NCBI RefSeq assembly: GCF_019024325.1
Contig: NZ_JAFNJS010000007.1
Span: 1 to 64,000, forward strand
Direction: 5' to 3'
Length of the DNA: 64,000 nt
From: Falsiroseomonas tokyonensis
GTDB lineage: Bacteria > Pseudomonadota > Alphaproteobacteria > Acetobacterales > Acetobacteraceae
The number at the start of each line of letters is the position of its first letter. Position 1 is the stretch's first letter. Shown here in pieces: positions 21,877 through 30,663 of this stretch. The notes beneath the pieces are model-generated. The model was not told the origin of the DNA and did not search any database. It saw only the letters and a list, made by a program, of their open reading frames with translations. The translations under genes and the position numbers were made by a program.

Positions 21877-23322
21877 GTGGCCGAGGGTTTTTGCGAGCTG
21901 CTGCGCCGTGCGGTGGCGGTGGAGCCGGATCGCGTCTTCGCACGCACCAGCGAGGCCTCGCTGACGCTCGCGGCGCTGGATGCCGGCAGTGATGCGCTGG
22001 CGCAGGCGCTGCGGGCGCGCGGCCTGGCACGCGGGGACCGGGTGGCGGCGGTGCTGCCGAATGCGCTGGACTCGCTGGTCCTCGCCTATGCCATGGCCAA
22101 GGCCGGCCTCGTCTGGGTACCGCTGAACCCGGCCCTGGTCGGCGACGGGCTGCGCCACATCCTGGCGCTGACGCAGCCGAGGCTGATCGTGGCGGAGGGG
22201 CATGCCTCGCTCGACGAGCTGTTTGCGGAGGCGCCGGCTTCGCGCTTCGACGAGGCACCGCCCGAACCCGCCGAGGATTTCGCCATCTGCACCACCTCCG
22301 GCACCACCGGCCCGCCCAAGGGCGTGCGCGTCTCCCACCGCATGCTGCGGCTGGCGGGCGAGGGCGTGATGCGGGTGGCGGATGCGCGCGACGGCGACGT
22401 GTTCTTCATGTGGGAGCCGCTGCACCACATCGGCGGCGCGCAGATGCTGGTGGCGCCGCTGCTGAAGCGCGTCGTGCTGCACCTGGTGCCGCGCTTCAGC
22501 GCCAGCGCCTTCTGGGGCCAGGTGATCGCGGCCGGTGCGACGCATATCCACTATCTCGGCGGCATCCTGCAGATCCTGCTGAAGCAGGATCCGGCGCCGC
22601 AGGAGCGCGCGCATCGGGTCCGCATCGCCTGGGGCGGCGGCTGCCCGGCGGAGCTGTGGCCGCAGGTGCAGGCGCGCTTCGGCGTCACCTTGCGCGAATG
22701 TTATGGCATGACGGAGGCGTCTTCCTTCTCCAGCTTCAATGCCGATGGCGTGCCGGGCTCCGTCGGCCGCGCCATGCCCTGGTTCGAACTGTCCATCCAG
22801 GACGCCGAGGGCCGCGTGCTGCCGCCGGGTGCGCGCGGCGAGATCGTGGTGCACGCGCGCGAACCGCTGGCGCTGACCCAGGGCTATCTCGACAACCCGG
22901 AAGCCACCGCCAGGGCGCTGCGCGACGGCGCCCTGCACACTGGCGATTCCGGCAGCCTCGATGCCGCCGGCAATCTGTTCTTCCACGGGCGGATGACGGA
23001 CAGCGTGCGGGTGCGGGGCGAGAATGTCTCGGCCTGGGAGGTGGAGGCGGTGGCCGCCCAGCATCCCGCCGTCGCGGATTGCGCCATGATCGGCGTCGCC
23101 GCCGAGATCGGCGAGCAGGAGATCAAGCTGTTCCTGCAGCCGCGGGAGGGCGCGGTGCTGGACCTCGCCGAGGTCAGCGCCTGGCTGACGCCGCGCCTCG
23201 CCCGCTACCAGCGCCCGCGCTACCTGGCGGTGGTGCCGAGCTTCCCGCGCACGCCGAGCCAACGCATCCAGAAATTCGCGCTGCCGCGCGGCGTGGAGGG
23301 CTGTTTCGACACGCAAGGCTAG
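21877..23322 (+). CDS. AMP-binding acyl-CoA ligase
   Basis: A 481-residue ANL-superfamily ligase. The AMP-binding P-loop is TSGTTGPPKGVRVSH; further motifs are ECYGMTEAS, HTGDSGSLDAAGNLFFHGRMTDSVRVRGENVSAWEVE, and a C-terminal RTPSQRIQKFAL that supplies the catalytic Lys. Organisation is like crotonobetaine/carnitine-CoA ligases (CaiC group), so a short or functionalised carboxylic acid is the likely substrate. The start is GTG at 21877 with AAGGGGG upstream; the open frame extends far upstream but only antisense to other genes. It is divergent from the enoyl-CoA hydratase operon. The stop codon lies inside a CTAG that is also the stop of the convergent dipeptidase gene. Confidence 0.9.
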   Translation: MAEGFCELLRRAVAVEPDRVFARTSEASLTLAALDAGSDALAQALRARGLARGDRVAAVLPNALDSLVLAYAMAKAGLVWVPLNPALVGDGLRHILALTQPRLIVAEGHASLDELFAEAPASRFDEAPPEPAEDFAICTTSGTTGPPKGVRVSHRMLRLAGEGVMRVADARDGDVFFMWEPLHHIGGAQMLVAPLLKRVVLHLVPRFSASAFWGQVIAAGATHIHYLGGILQILLKQDPAPQERAHRVRIAWGGGCPAELWPQVQARFGVTLRECYGMTEASSFSSFNADGVPGSVGRAMPWFELSIQDAEGRVLPPGARGEIVVHAREPLALTQGYLDNPEATARALRDGALHTGDSGSLDAAGNLFFHGRMTDSVRVRGENVSAWEVEAVAAQHPAVADCAMIGVAAEIGEQEIKLFLQPREGAVLDLAEVSAWLTPRLARYQRPRYLAVVPSFPRTPSQRIQKFALPRGVEGCFDTQG

Positions 23323-24347
23323 CCGCCCCAGACGCGCTCCAGCAGCCGCAGCCAGTTGCCGCCGAGCAGCTTCAGGATGGTCTCCTCCGACCATCCGCGC
23401 CGCACCATCGCCGCGGTGATATGGGGCATCTCGTGGATGCGGCGGATGCCGAGCGGCTTGCTGATCTTCGCATTGGCGTATTCGGTCAGTTCCCGCGCAT
23501 GGCCTTTGTCGCGGCTGGCATAGACCTGGTAGGGGCCGGGCCGCGGATGGTCCAGGCTGAAGTCGCAGCCGAGGCCGACATGATCCTCGCCCACCAGCGC
23601 GATCACATGCGCCATGGCGTCGAGATAGTCCTCGACGGTGGAGTCATTGCCGCGCGCCAGGCCTGGCGAGAACAGGCTGATCCCGATCAGCCCGCCGCGC
23701 GCGGCGCAGGCGGCCATCAGCGCATCGGTCTTGTTGCGCGCCACATCATGCAGCGCGCGCGGCAGCACATGGCTGATGCAGACCGGCTGGTGGGAGGTCT
23801 CGATAGTGTCGAAGGCCGTCTTCTCGCCGACATGCGAGAGGTCACACAGCACGCCGGCGCGGTTCATCTCATGCACCACCTCGCGCCCGAATCCGGTCAG
23901 GCCGGAATCGTTCAGCTCGAGATAGCCGGCGCCCGAGTAGTTCTGGGTGTTGTAGGTCAGCTGCATGATCCCGACGCCGAGATCCTTGAACAGACCGATA
24001 TCCTGCAGCCGGTCCTCGATGGGCGAGGTGTTCTGCCAGCCGATGCTGATGCCGGTGCGGCCTTCCGCCTTCGCCGCATGAATATCCGCCACTGTCTTCA
24101 CAGGCCGCAGAAGGTCGGCATTCTCCTCCAGCATCCGCCGCCAGGCGAGGATGTTGTCCAGCCCGCCGCGCAGATCCTCCCAGAGCACGGAAGCCGCATT
24201 CACCGCGGTGACGCCACCCGTCGCCATCTCGGAGAAGATGGTGCGCGACCAGTTGCAGGTCGAAAGTCCGTCGAAGACCACGGCCCGCGCATGCAGCGCC
24301 GCGGCCCGCGCCATGATCTCCGGATTTTCGTGCGCCAGCCCTGTCAT
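23319..24347 (-). CDS. Membrane dipeptidase (peptidase M19)
   Basis: A 342-residue zinc dipeptidase of the renal-dipeptidase family. Features include VVFDGLSTCNWS near the N-terminus in place of the usual DGHxD, RTGISIGWQNTSPIEDRL, VGIMQLTYNTQNYSGAGYLE, VLCDLSHVGEKT, PVCISHVLPRALHDVARN and VGLGCDFSLDHP. The missing first His/Asp metal pair (DGHND replaced by DGLST) suggests an altered metal site, as in a distinct M19 subgroup, so activity on ordinary dipeptides is uncertain. The start overlaps the isomerase stop (ATGA). It is the last gene of the FMO-isomerase-dipeptidase operon and ends in a 4-base overlap with the convergent CoA-ligase gene. Confidence 0.85.
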   Translation of the reverse strand: MTGLAHENPEIMARAAALHARAVVFDGLSTCNWSRTIFSEMATGGVTAVNAASVLWEDLRGGLDNILAWRRMLEENADLLRPVKTVADIHAAKAEGRTGISIGWQNTSPIEDRLQDIGLFKDLGVGIMQLTYNTQNYSGAGYLELNDSGLTGFGREVVHEMNRAGVLCDLSHVGEKTAFDTIETSHQPVCISHVLPRALHDVARNKTDALMAACAARGGLIGISLFSPGLARGNDSTVEDYLDAMAHVIALVGEDHVGLGCDFSLDHPRPGPYQVYASRDKGHARELTEYANAKISKPLGIRRIHEMPHITAAMVRRGWSEETILKLLGGNWLRLLERVWGG

Positions 24348-24940
24348 GCGGAGAGCGCCCGGTCGAGGAAGTCCAGCCGGTCCTGGCCCCAGAACAGCTC
24401 ATCGCGGAACACATAGGTCGGCGTCCCGAAGATCTTTCGGGATTCGGCCTCGGCGAGGTTGGCCTGCCACGCCGCGACATGCTGCGGCAGCGCCGGTTCG
24501 CGCATCAGGGCCACGCCTGCCTCGCCCAGCGTCGCGCGCGCGATCTCGCGCAGCGTGTTCAGGTCTGCAATGTCGCGATCCTCGGCCCAGAGGGCGCGCT
24601 GCACGGCGAAGCAGAAGCCCTGCGCGTCCAGCCCCGCCTCCTGCACCGCGATCACCGCCTGCGCCGCCGTCTCGATGGTCCGGCAGGGATAGAATTTTGG
24701 CGTCAGCTGCAGCGCCATGCCCAGAAACTTGCGCCAACGATCGAGCTCCAGCGCGTGATAATCCTGCCGCGCCTGCGCCCGCGTGCGCAGCGGAATGCCG
24801 CCATTCGCCTCGATCACCTTGATCGGCCGCAGCACCAGCTTCGCGCCATGTCGGCGCGCGATCTCATAGAGCCGCGGCGCGCCGAAATAGGCCCATGGCG
24901 AGGAGATGCCGAAGAAGGCGAGGATCTCAGGCGGCTGCAT
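24344..24940 (-). CDS. 2-hydroxychromene-2-carboxylate isomerase family (DsbA-fold, kappa-GST-like)
   Basis: A 198-residue thioredoxin-fold protein of the HCCA isomerase/DsbA-like family: ILAFFGISSPWAYFGAPRLYEIARRHGAKLVLRPIKV at the N-terminus with Ser in place of the DsbA active-site Cys, and GIFGTPTYVFRDELFWGQDRLDFL-like C-terminus (KIFGTPTYVF). The family includes NahD of naphthalene catabolism, which uses glutathione. Two adjacent ATGs occur; 24940 has GGAAAG seven bases upstream and is chosen over 24943. The start overlaps the 3' end of the monooxygenase gene, and the stop overlaps the dipeptidase start, so all three are translationally coupled. The substrate is unknown; a glutathione-dependent isomerisation fits the neighbours (monooxygenase, dipeptidase). 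Confidence 0.85.
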   Translation of the reverse strand: MQPPEILAFFGISSPWAYFGAPRLYEIARRHGAKLVLRPIKVIEANGGIPLRTRAQARQDYHALELDRWRKFLGMALQLTPKFYPCRTIETAAQAVIAVQEAGLDAQGFCFAVQRALWAEDRDIADLNTLREIARATLGEAGVALMREPALPQHVAAWQANLAEAESRKIFGTPTYVFRDELFWGQDRLDFLDRALSA

Positions 24941-26366
24941 CATCGATCTTTCCGGCAAATGGCGTCCATTCGTCGCCGAGCAGTTCCGGCGTGTCATAGG
25001 CCGCGAACTTCGCATAGATCTTCGCGCGATCCTCGACGAAGAGGCTGCGCGCCATGGCCTCCGCCAGCCGCCGCGCACCATCGCTGACGGAGGGGATGCC
25101 GCTGGTCAGCTTGCCATGCGTCAGCACCGCCGGAAAGGCGAAGCAGGCGACCCGCTCCAGCCCAGGACAGGCGCCCGGTGTACGCTGCTGGAACTCGAAG
25201 CCGGGGCCGAGATCGGGCGAGGTGCCGAGCATGGCATCGGCCTCCTCCGCCGACGGCGTGTAGCTGTCCGACCAGCGGCGGATGTATGGCGCGATGCGGC
25301 GCAGCTCCGGCCGGCGCGCCGGGTCGATGTCGAAGCCGGTGGCGAGGATCAGGAAATCGAGCGTCAGCGCGAAGCGCGGCGTTTGGACGCGCAGCGCGCC
25401 CTCCTGCTCACGCGCGGACAGGATCGGGCTGGCGAAGTGGAAGCGCGCATTCGCGTGCCGCGACACGCGCAGCACGCTCGGCCGCGGCGCCGGCAACTGC
25501 GCGGCATTGGCCAGGCGGAAGAAGCGCCACTTGTCTTCCATCGGCAGCCCCAAAAAGCCGTGCGACATGCCCCTGCTGCCGATGCCGGTGAACTTGTCGA
25601 CGCGCGGCATCTCGGCGCGGCGGATCAGCAGGTCGACGGAAGCCGCCCCGGCCTCCAGCGCGCTCGCCGCATTGTCCATGGCGGAGGCGCCGGCGCCGAC
25701 CACGCCGACGCGCTTGCCGGCCAGGGCCGCCATGTCGATCTCATCCGAGGAATGCGCCCAGAACTGGCGCGGCAGGTCGCGCACCACCGCCGGCACGCCG
25801 GCGCCGCCGAGGCCATCGATGCCGGTGGCCAGCACCAGACGCCGCGCCAGCACCGCCGCGCCCTCGGCCAGGGTCAGCCGCACCAGCCCGCCATGGTCGG
25901 GCTCGATATCCACCACCTCCACGCCGTTGCGCACCGGCAGGTCCAGCACGCGGCGGTACCAGACCATGTAGTCCATCCACTGGCCGCGCGGGATGCGGCC
26001 CATGGCGGCCCAGGCCTCGGCGCCGAACTGTGCCTCGAACCAGGCCCGGAAGGTGAGGGAGGGAATGCCCAGCGCCGGCCCCGCCACCTCCTTCGCCGTG
26101 CGCAGGGTGCGCATGCGGGCCGTGGTCACCCAGGGCCCCTCCTGCCCCGCCGGCGCGCGGTCCAGCACCAGCAGGCGCTCGATGCCCAGGAGGCGCAGCG
26201 CGGCGGCGGCACAAAGCCCCGAAAGGCCGCCGCCCAGCACCACCACATCCAGCACCCCGGTTGGCGGCTCCGGCACCCAGGCTTTGGGCGGCAGGTTCAG
26301 CAGGGCGAGGTCGCGGGCCAGCTGCGCTTCCAGCGCCGCGAGGCCCGGGGGGGCAGGGTCCGTCAT
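24927..26366 (-). CDS. FAD/NAD(P)-binding flavin-containing monooxygenase-like protein
   Basis: A 479-residue two-dinucleotide-fold oxidoreductase. The FAD motif is VVVLGGGLSGLCAA (residues 41-54); the NADP motif is VGVVGAGASAMDNAASALEAGA near residue 205, followed by a Baeyer-Villiger/FMO-like ATGF segment (ILATGFDIDP). The N-terminal ~35 residues precede the fold. Related proteins are FMO or lysine/ornithine N-hydroxylase-like enzymes; the exact FxGxxxHxxxW fingerprint of FMO is not clear, although PRQFWAHSSDEID occupies its place. The substrate is unknown. It is the first gene of the operon with the DsbA-fold isomerase and dipeptidase, divergent from the sugar-kinase operon across an AT-richer 189-base spacer. 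Confidence 0.85.
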   Translation of the reverse strand: MTDPAPPGLAALEAQLARDLALLNLPPKAWVPEPPTGVLDVVVLGGGLSGLCAAAALRLLGIERLLVLDRAPAGQEGPWVTTARMRTLRTAKEVAGPALGIPSLTFRAWFEAQFGAEAWAAMGRIPRGQWMDYMVWYRRVLDLPVRNGVEVVDIEPDHGGLVRLTLAEGAAVLARRLVLATGIDGLGGAGVPAVVRDLPRQFWAHSSDEIDMAALAGKRVGVVGAGASAMDNAASALEAGAASVDLLIRRAEMPRVDKFTGIGSRGMSHGFLGLPMEDKWRFFRLANAAQLPAPRPSVLRVSRHANARFHFASPILSAREQEGALRVQTPRFALTLDFLILATGFDIDPARRPELRRIAPYIRRWSDSYTPSAEEADAMLGTSPDLGPGFEFQQRTPGACPGLERVACFAFPAVLTHGKLTSGIPSVSDGARRLAEAMARSLFVEDRAKIYAKFAAYDTPELLGDEWTPFAGKIDDAAA

Positions 26367-26555
26367 GGCGAAATCCTAGAGCAGCCGGGCAGTGCAGGGA
26401 ACCGCACCGATCAACGGGTGGATGAAAAATCCATCTTCAAATGCGGTACATATTGGCATGATTTGGTGCACACAGCTCGTTCAGTGGGCCATTGTCCTTT
26501 CGCGCGCGCAGCCCAACTTGCGCCGCGCCCGCCCGCGGCCGAAGGTCGCGCCGCC
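26367..26555. promoter_or_regulatory. AT-richer divergent control region
   Basis: The spacer separates the monooxygenase operon (minus) from the sugar-kinase operon (plus). The stretch 26411-26470 is markedly AT-rich for this genome and holds a small dyad, TGGAT-N5-ATCCA, and a TACATATTGGCATGAT segment that could hold a -10 element for the plus-strand operon. No operator can be assigned to a named regulator, and no regulator gene is adjacent. Confidence 0.35.
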
Positions 26556-27953
26556 ATGCCCGACTCCTGCATCCTTGCCGTCGATCTCGGCGGTTCCTCG
26601 CTGCGCGTCGCGCTGGTGGGGCGCGACGGCAGCCTCCTCGCGCGGCATGACAAACAGCAGCGCCTGGGCGCGGAAGCCGATGCCGAGCACTGGTGGCAGG
26701 CGCTGCGCCAGGCCGCAGCCGCGCTGCGCCGGCAGGATGGCGCGGCCTTCGCCCGCACCGCCGCCATCGCCATCAGCGCCATCACCCGCAGCCTGGTGCC
26801 GGTGGATGCGGCGGGCGACCCCACCCATCCGGCGCTGCTCTTCGGCGATGGAAGGGCCGCCGAGACCCTGCCCGCACTGCTGGCGCTGCTGCCGCCGGAC
26901 CATCCGGAGCTTCCGCAGGTGAATGCCTTCCACCCGCTGGCCCGGCTGGCCTGGCTGCGCCAGGTCGCGCCGTCGGCGCTGGCGCGCACCACCGCGATCC
27001 TGGAGCCGAAGGATTTTCTCAACCTGCGGCTGACCGGCCGCCTCGCCTCGGACCGGATTTCCGCGGCCCGCCTGGCCGCCGCCGCGCCGCTGCTGCCCCG
27101 GCTCGGCCTGGCGGAGAGCCTGCTGCCGCCGCTGCTGCCGCCGGGCGCCATCCTGGGCCCGCTGCGCCCCGATGCCCTGCCCGGCCTGGGGCCCATCCCG
27201 GTGATGGCCATGGCGCATGACACCTGGGCCGCCGTCGCCGGCCTCGGCGCGCTGCGGGAGGGCCACGCCTATGGCATCTCCGGCACCACGGAGGTGCTGG
27301 GCCTGCTGCACCACAGCCCCGCCGTCGCGCCGGGGCTGCTGACGGTGGATTGGGACGGGCTGTTCCAGATCGGCGGCCCCAGCCAGCACGGCGCCGATGC
27401 CCTGGCCTGGCTGGCCAGCCTGGGCGTGGAGGTCGGCCGCGGCGACCCGCCGCCCCAAGACCCCATCCCGGTGCTGTTTCTGCCGACGCTGGCCGGGGAG
27501 CGCGTGCCGCATTGGGACCCCGACCTGCGCGGCGCCTTTTTGGGGCTTCGCCGCGACCACAGCGCGGCCGACCTGGCGCGTGCCGTGATGCAGGGCATCG
27601 CCTTCAACAACCGCACGGTGCTGGAGCGCGCCGAGGCCGCGGCGGGCCGCCAGGCGGTGGCGCTGCATCTGGGCGGCGGCGGCGCCACGCCGGGCTGGGC
27701 GCAGCTGCGCGCCGATGTGCTCGGCCGGCCCGTGCTGCTCTCCGCCACGCCGGAACCCGGCCTGCTCGGCTGCGCCATCGTCGCTTTTTCCGCCATCAAG
27801 GGAACGGGTCTCATCGCCATGCAGGACCAGCTCGCTCGCCCCGCCGCACGCCTGCTGCCCGATCCGGCGCGACATGCGGAGGCCACGCGACTGCACGCCA
27901 TCTTCCAGGCCGCGGAGGCCGCCGTCGCGCCCATCTCGCGCGCCCTGGCTTGA
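26556..27953 (+). CDS. FGGY-family carbohydrate kinase
   Basis: A 465-residue sugar kinase of the FGGY family. ATPase-core motifs include LAVDLGGSSLRVALVG at the N-terminus (phosphate 1), HDTWAAVAGLGAL and YGISGTTEVLGLL (phosphate 2 region), LFLPTLAGERVPHWDPDLRGAFLGL, and the adenosine segment LHLGGGGATPGWAQLRADVLGRPV. The family phosphorylates xylulose, ribulose, gluconate, glycerol, erythritol and related compounds; which one is not readable. The ATG at 26556 is chosen because the long upstream extension is antisense to the monooxygenase gene. It leads an operon with permease, binding protein and ATPase genes, so it most likely phosphorylates the sugar or polyol that the transporter brings in. 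Confidence 0.9.
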   Translation: MPDSCILAVDLGGSSLRVALVGRDGSLLARHDKQQRLGAEADAEHWWQALRQAAAALRRQDGAAFARTAAIAISAITRSLVPVDAAGDPTHPALLFGDGRAAETLPALLALLPPDHPELPQVNAFHPLARLAWLRQVAPSALARTTAILEPKDFLNLRLTGRLASDRISAARLAAAAPLLPRLGLAESLLPPLLPPGAILGPLRPDALPGLGPIPVMAMAHDTWAAVAGLGALREGHAYGISGTTEVLGLLHHSPAVAPGLLTVDWDGLFQIGGPSQHGADALAWLASLGVEVGRGDPPPQDPIPVLFLPTLAGERVPHWDPDLRGAFLGLRRDHSAADLARAVMQGIAFNNRTVLERAEAAAGRQAVALHLGGGGATPGWAQLRADVLGRPVLLSATPEPGLLGCAIVAFSAIKGTGLIAMQDQLARPAARLLPDPARHAEATRLHAIFQAAEAAVAPISRALA

Positions 27954-27999
27954 CGCACGCGGCCCGCAGCCGAGGATGGCGGCGGATCCTGGGGGTGGA

Positions 28000-28965
28000 A
28001 TGGGCGGCTTTTTCACACGCTATGGCGCGGCACTTGCCGGCGCACTGCTGTTCTGCGGCTTCGCCCTGGCCTCGCCGGTCTTCCTGACGGCTGGCAACCT
28101 GGCCGTGGTCTTCAAGGAAACCGCCTTCCTGGGCATCCTGGCCATCGGCTTCACCCTGGCGCTGGTCACCGCCGAGATCGACCTCTCGGTCGCCGAGGTG
28201 GCCTCCCTCGCCGCGGTGGTCACCGGCGCGCTCGTGCATGGCGGGCAGGCGCCCTGGATCGCCATCTGCGCCGGGCTGGCCGTGGGCACCGCCTGCGGCG
28301 CGGCCAATGGCATCGCCGTGACGGTGTTCCGGGTGCCCTCCTTGATCGCCACGCTCGGCACCGCCGCCATCGCCAAGGGCCTCGGCTTCATGCTGACCGC
28401 CGGCGTCGCCTTCGTCGGGCGCTGGCCCACCAGCTTCACCGGCCTGGCGCGCGGCAGCTGGCTCGGCCTGCCCAACCTGGTCTGGTGGCTCGCCGGCGTC
28501 GGGCTCGCCGCCTGGGTGCTGGTGAAATGGACGCGGCTCGGCGCGCATCTGGTGGCGACCGGGGAGGCCGATGAGGCGGCGCGGCTCGCCGGCATCCGCA
28601 CCCTGTCCATGAAGCGCCTGGCGCTGACGCTGGCCGGCGCCTGCGCGGGGCTGACGGCGGTGCTGCTGGCCTCCTCCCTCTCCTCCGCCGCGCCGGGCAT
28701 GGCGAACGACCATTTTCTCTACGCCATCGCCGCCGTGCTGCTGGGCATGTGCATGTTCGAGCCGGGGCGGCCGAATATCCCGGGCACGCTGTTTGCGGCG
28801 CTGACGCTCAAGGTGCTGGGCAATGGGCTCGTGCTGCTGGGCGCCGAATACTACTGGCAGGACATCGTACTGGGCGCGATCATCCTGGCCTCCGTGGCCC
28901 TCTCGGCCGCCGGCATGGGCCGTGCGCCCTTCGTGAAGAAGCTGAATTTCCGGACGGGGAAGTGA
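28000..28965 (+). CDS. Sugar ABC transporter permease (RbsC/BPD_transp_2 family)
   Basis: A 321-residue inner-membrane permease with 8-9 hydrophobic helices. Family motifs are ALVTAEIDLSVAEVASLAAVVTG in the first half and the cytoplasmic coupling loop GEADEAARLAGIRTLSMKRLAL, where an EAA-like helix meets the ATPase. Start taken at 28000 (GGGGG five bases upstream); an in-frame ATG at 27976 has no usable spacing. It follows the kinase gene by 46 bases, and its stop is 2 bases before the binding-protein gene. It should form a homodimer, since only one permease gene is present. Confidence 0.9.
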   Translation: MGGFFTRYGAALAGALLFCGFALASPVFLTAGNLAVVFKETAFLGILAIGFTLALVTAEIDLSVAEVASLAAVVTGALVHGGQAPWIAICAGLAVGTACGAANGIAVTVFRVPSLIATLGTAAIAKGLGFMLTAGVAFVGRWPTSFTGLARGSWLGLPNLVWWLAGVGLAAWVLVKWTRLGAHLVATGEADEAARLAGIRTLSMKRLALTLAGACAGLTAVLLASSLSSAAPGMANDHFLYAIAAVLLGMCMFEPGRPNIPGTLFAALTLKVLGNGLVLLGAEYYWQDIVLGAIILASVALSAAGMGRAPFVKKLNFRTGK

Positions 28966-28967
28966 CC

Positions 28968-29915
28968 ATGACCGAGATCAACCGCCGCGGCCTGTTGCTG
29001 GCCGGCGCCAGCCTGGTGGCCGCGCCCGCCCTCGCCCAGGCCGGCACGGACATCGCCATCATCGGCTTCCAGATGAGCAGCGAGACCCATGCCCGCGCCG
29101 CCAATGCCGCCGCCGCCGCCGCCCGCGCCAAGGGCTGGACCGCCACCGTGCTGAACAGCGAAGGCGCCCTGCCCCGCCATGCCGAGCAGCTCGACACCCT
29201 CATCCAGCGCCGCCCCAAGGCCATCATCGTCGCCATGGGCAAGCCGGTGGAGGCGGAGGCGCAGTTCCAGCGCGCCAAGGCGGCGGGCATCCCCGTCATC
29301 ACCATCATGGCCGGCGCCTCGCCGCACACCGTCTTCGACATCCAGGTGAACGAATACAAGGTGGGCGCCGATGCGGCGCTGTGGCTGCTCGGCGCGCTCG
29401 GCTACCAGGGCAATATCCTGACCCAGCGCTTCGAGGGCAATGTCGGCACCCGCATCCGCGGCAAGGTGCTGGATGCCGTGCTGTCGGAGAATACCGGCGT
29501 CCGCGTGCTCGCCACGCACACCATGGCGCGCACCGCCTCCTGGCGCGACGACGTCCGCCAGGGTTTTTCGGGGCTGCTGCTGCGCCATGCCGCCAATACC
29601 CAGGGCATCTGGGCCAGCTTCGACGGCCAGGCCTTCGTCATCGACGACCTGCTGCAGGCGCGCGGCGTGAAGAAGGGCGACATCAAGTTCGTCTCGATCG
29701 ACGGCGGCGCCGAGACCTATCGCCGCATCGCCGACCCCGAGAGCACGCTGATGGCCACCGTCACCATCCCCTTCGAGGAGATGGGCAACAAGGCGGTGGA
29801 GGCGGTGGACCGCATCGTTCTGAAGGGCGAGGCCAAGGGCGCCATGGCCTCCGGCCCCTACCTCTTCCTCGATTCCCTGCTGGTGGATGGCAACAACGTC
29901 CGCCAGTTCCTGTAG
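28968..29915 (+). CDS. Sugar ABC transporter substrate-binding protein (RbsB-like)
   Basis: A 315-residue periplasmic receptor of the Peripla_BP_4/RbsB class. The signal sequence contains twin arginines (MTEINRRGLLLAGASLVAAPALAQA), suggesting Tat export. The mature part begins IAIIGFQMSSETHARAANAAAAAARAKGW, a family-typical first strand and helix, with later ASWRDDVRQGF and FVSIDGGAETYRRIADPESTLMATVTIPFEEMG near the C-terminus. The ligand is a pentose, hexose or polyol by family; specificity cannot be read. It lies between permease and ATPase in a tightly packed operon. Confidence 0.9.
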   Translation: MTEINRRGLLLAGASLVAAPALAQAGTDIAIIGFQMSSETHARAANAAAAAARAKGWTATVLNSEGALPRHAEQLDTLIQRRPKAIIVAMGKPVEAEAQFQRAKAAGIPVITIMAGASPHTVFDIQVNEYKVGADAALWLLGALGYQGNILTQRFEGNVGTRIRGKVLDAVLSENTGVRVLATHTMARTASWRDDVRQGFSGLLLRHAANTQGIWASFDGQAFVIDDLLQARGVKKGDIKFVSIDGGAETYRRIADPESTLMATVTIPFEEMGNKAVEAVDRIVLKGEAKGAMASGPYLFLDSLLVDGNNVRQFL

Positions 29916-29919
29916 CCCG

Positions 29920-30663
29920 ATGGCACTGCTCTCCCTCCGCGGCATCGGCATGCGCTACGGCGCGGTGCAGGCGCTGTCCGGCATCGACCTCGATGTGACG
30001 GAGGGCGAGGTGCTGGCGCTCTGCGGCGACAACGGCGCCGGCAAGTCCAGCCTGGTGAAGATTCTCGCGGGCGCGCAGGCGCCCAGCGAAGGGACCATGG
30101 CGCTCGATGGCGATGCGACGCAGTTCCGCGGGCCGCAGGACGCGCTGCGGCGCGGCGTCGCCACCATCTACCAGGACCTCGCCGTCGCCCCGCGTCTGTC
30201 CATCTGGCAGAATGTTTTTCTGGGGTCGGAGCTCACCCGGCCGCCGCTCGGGCTGCTCGACAAGCGGCGCATGGCGGAGGCCAGCCGGGGCTATCTGGCG
30301 CGGCTGGCGGTCGACATCAGCGACATGGACACGCCGGTGGAGCGGCTGTCGGGCGGGCAGCGCCAGGCGGTCGCCATCTGCCGGGCGCTGCGCTGGGACG
30401 CCCGCATCATCATCATGGACGAACCCACCGCCGCGCTCGGCGTGAAGGAGACAGCCCAGGTGCTGGACCTGATCCGCCGCCTGCATGCCGAGGGTCGCAC
30501 CGTCATCCTGGTCAGCCACGCCATGGGCGATGTGGTGGCGGTGGCACAGCGGGTGGTGGTGCTGAAGGGCGGAAGGAAGGTCGCGGACCGTCCCGTCGCC
30601 ACCCCCGCCGGCGCCCTGCGGCCGGAGGAACTGGCGCAGATCATCATCCGCGGCACCGCCTGA
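29920..30663 (+). CDS. Sugar ABC transporter ATP-binding protein, single NBD
   Basis: A 247-residue ABC ATPase with all motifs: Walker A GDNGAGKSS (36-44), Q-loop IYQDLAVAP, signature LSGGQRQ, Walker B IIIMDEPTAALG and H-loop VSHAMGD. RbsA/XylG-type partners normally have two fused nucleotide-binding domains (~500 residues); this one has a single domain, as in FrcA-type systems, so it should act as a homodimer. It starts 4 bases after the binding-protein stop and ends the operon kinase-permease-receptor-ATPase. Confidence 0.92.
   Translation: MALLSLRGIGMRYGAVQALSGIDLDVTEGEVLALCGDNGAGKSSLVKILAGAQAPSEGTMALDGDATQFRGPQDALRRGVATIYQDLAVAPRLSIWQNVFLGSELTRPPLGLLDKRRMAEASRGYLARLAVDISDMDTPVERLSGGQRQAVAICRALRWDARIIIMDEPTAALGVKETAQVLDLIRRLHAEGRTVILVSHAMGDVVAVAQRVVVLKGGRKVADRPVATPAGALRPEELAQIIIRGTA

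Noticed and set aside
21037-23394. 785-residue minus-strand frame joining antisense of the CoA ligase to the enoyl-CoA hydratase
   Set aside because: Only the last 259 residues resemble a protein family; the rest is antisense to the ligase. It is not a fusion.
24906-26555. N-terminal extension making a 1015-residue kinase
   Set aside because: The extension is antisense to the monooxygenase gene and adds nothing like a domain.
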